This document shows, piece by piece, positions 5,411-5,579 of a stretch of DNA of 5,579 bases. Each line of letters starts with the position of its first letter. Position 1 is the first letter of the stretch. Origin of the DNA: DATMBF01 sp035559595 (lineage in GTDB: Bacteria; Bacteroidota; Ignavibacteria; UBA10030); assembly GCA_035559595.1 (NCBI GenBank), contig DATMBF010000001.1, forward strand, positions 1 to 5,579. The letters run 5' to 3'. A model generated the notes under the pieces. That model was not told the DNA's origin. It worked only from the letters and a program-made list of their open reading frames with translations, and did not search any database. Made by a program: the position numbers and the translations under genes.

Positions 5411-5579
5411 CACGAAAGGACTGGCGGCGGTTCTGGCATCGATCCCGCTTCAACTTGGAATACCGGGCGGGGATCTTATTCAGAATGTGACGTTTGCTGT
5501 GTTGCTGTTCAGTATTTTGCTGAATTCGATTCTCGTTCCGCTTGTGGAGAGAACTGCAGTCGGTGCCTTCTACCGCTGG
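5403..5579 (+). pseudogene. Antiporter 3' fragment joined directly behind mscS (partial)
   Basis: This frame is the upstream continuation of the fragment at 3-164. The bases from 5485 are the second copy of the terminal repeat. Directly after the mscS TAA, in the same frame, it reads SSYSTKGLAAVLASIPLQ and continues LGIPGGDLIQNVTFAVLLFS. The stretch from KGLAAVLAS on fits the penultimate helix of CPA/NhaP-type antiporters, where a Pro usually precedes the KGL or RGL; here it is Thr. The sequence thus stops looking like an antiporter at about 5411-5413. No ATG, usable SD or other credible start lies between the mscS stop and this point, so the piece is probably not translated as an independent protein and represents a gene cut at its 5' side. 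Confidence 0.6.
5485..5579. repeat. Right copy of 95-bp exact terminal direct repeat
   Basis: Identical to bases 1-95. Removing one copy leaves 5484 unique bases. Joining the ends keeps the antiporter frame open across the junction: the codon TGG at 5577-5579 continues with CTT at 96. The closure is therefore coherent at the protein level, as expected for a real circle or tandem unit, or for a loop in an assembly graph. Confidence 0.97.

Noticed and set aside
5397..5579. MscS-antiporter fusion by stop-codon readthrough
   Set aside because: The frames match, but there is a plain TAA and no readthrough signal. The antiporter piece lacks most of its helices, so a breakpoint explains the shared frame better (a 1 in 3 chance).
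1..5579. Small plasmid or phage genome
   Set aside because: The ends overlap as in a circle, but there is no Rep, Mob, integrase, toxin-antitoxin, phage gene or iteron cluster. Every recognisable gene is a typical chromosomal transport gene.
1..5579. CRISPR array, tRNA, rRNA or insertion sequence
   Set aside because: No regularly spaced long repeats, tRNA-like cloverleaf, rRNA-like stretch, or transposase with terminal inverted repeats was seen on reading both strands.

Overview
The window carries a compact set of ion and solute membrane-transport genes from a bacterium I cannot place firmly. Base composition is balanced. A small protein with a classic lipobox and the general style of the proteins suggest a Gram-negative, possibly of the Bacteroidota/Chlorobiota/Ignavibacteria kind, but that is a low-confidence impression. 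I see no rRNA, tRNA, CRISPR, transposase, replication or mobilisation gene.

Layout: (1) Positions 1-164 hold the 3' end of a cation:proton (CPA/NhaP-type) antiporter on the + strand, followed by a doubtful 35-codon ORF. (2) Convergent to it, on the - strand, is a complete CLC chloride channel/transporter with two C-terminal CBS domains (288-2072). Upstream of it on the same strand is a small lipoprotein of unknown function (2195-2599). (3) A divergent control region (2600-2833) contains a candidate promoter and three TGTCA-type half-sites spaced exactly 11 bp apart, like an OmpR/PhoB-family box. (4) On the + strand follow an SLC13/DASS-type permease with two central TrkA-C (RCK_C) domains (2834-4612), an 11-codon ORF with an excellent ribosome binding site (4639-4674), an MscS-type mechanosensitive channel that lacks its first membrane helix (4635-5399), and then the antiporter 3' end again (5403-5579).

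The most striking structural fact is that the first 95 bases are identical to the last 95. The window is therefore either a circular molecule or contig of 5484 unique bp, or one unit of a tandem array. Read through the closure, mscS is followed at once by an antiporter reduced to its last ~80 residues. Three genes thus look cut: the antiporter lacks its 5' part, mscS lacks TM1, and the 11-codon ORF resembles the beginning of a coiled-coil stress protein whose body is gone. The simplest readings are a rearranged excision circle or tandem duplication, or an assembly/amplification chimera. The sequence alone does not decide between them.

Functionally, a CLC protein, a mechanosensitive channel, a proton antiporter and an SLC13 permease with cytosolic regulatory domains together suggest a locus for ion, osmotic or pH homeostasis. 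I do not see a demonstrably new molecular machine. The items most worth checking are the circular/tandem structure with its junctions, the CLC with an isoleucine where exchangers carry the internal proton glutamate, and the 11-bp phased operator.
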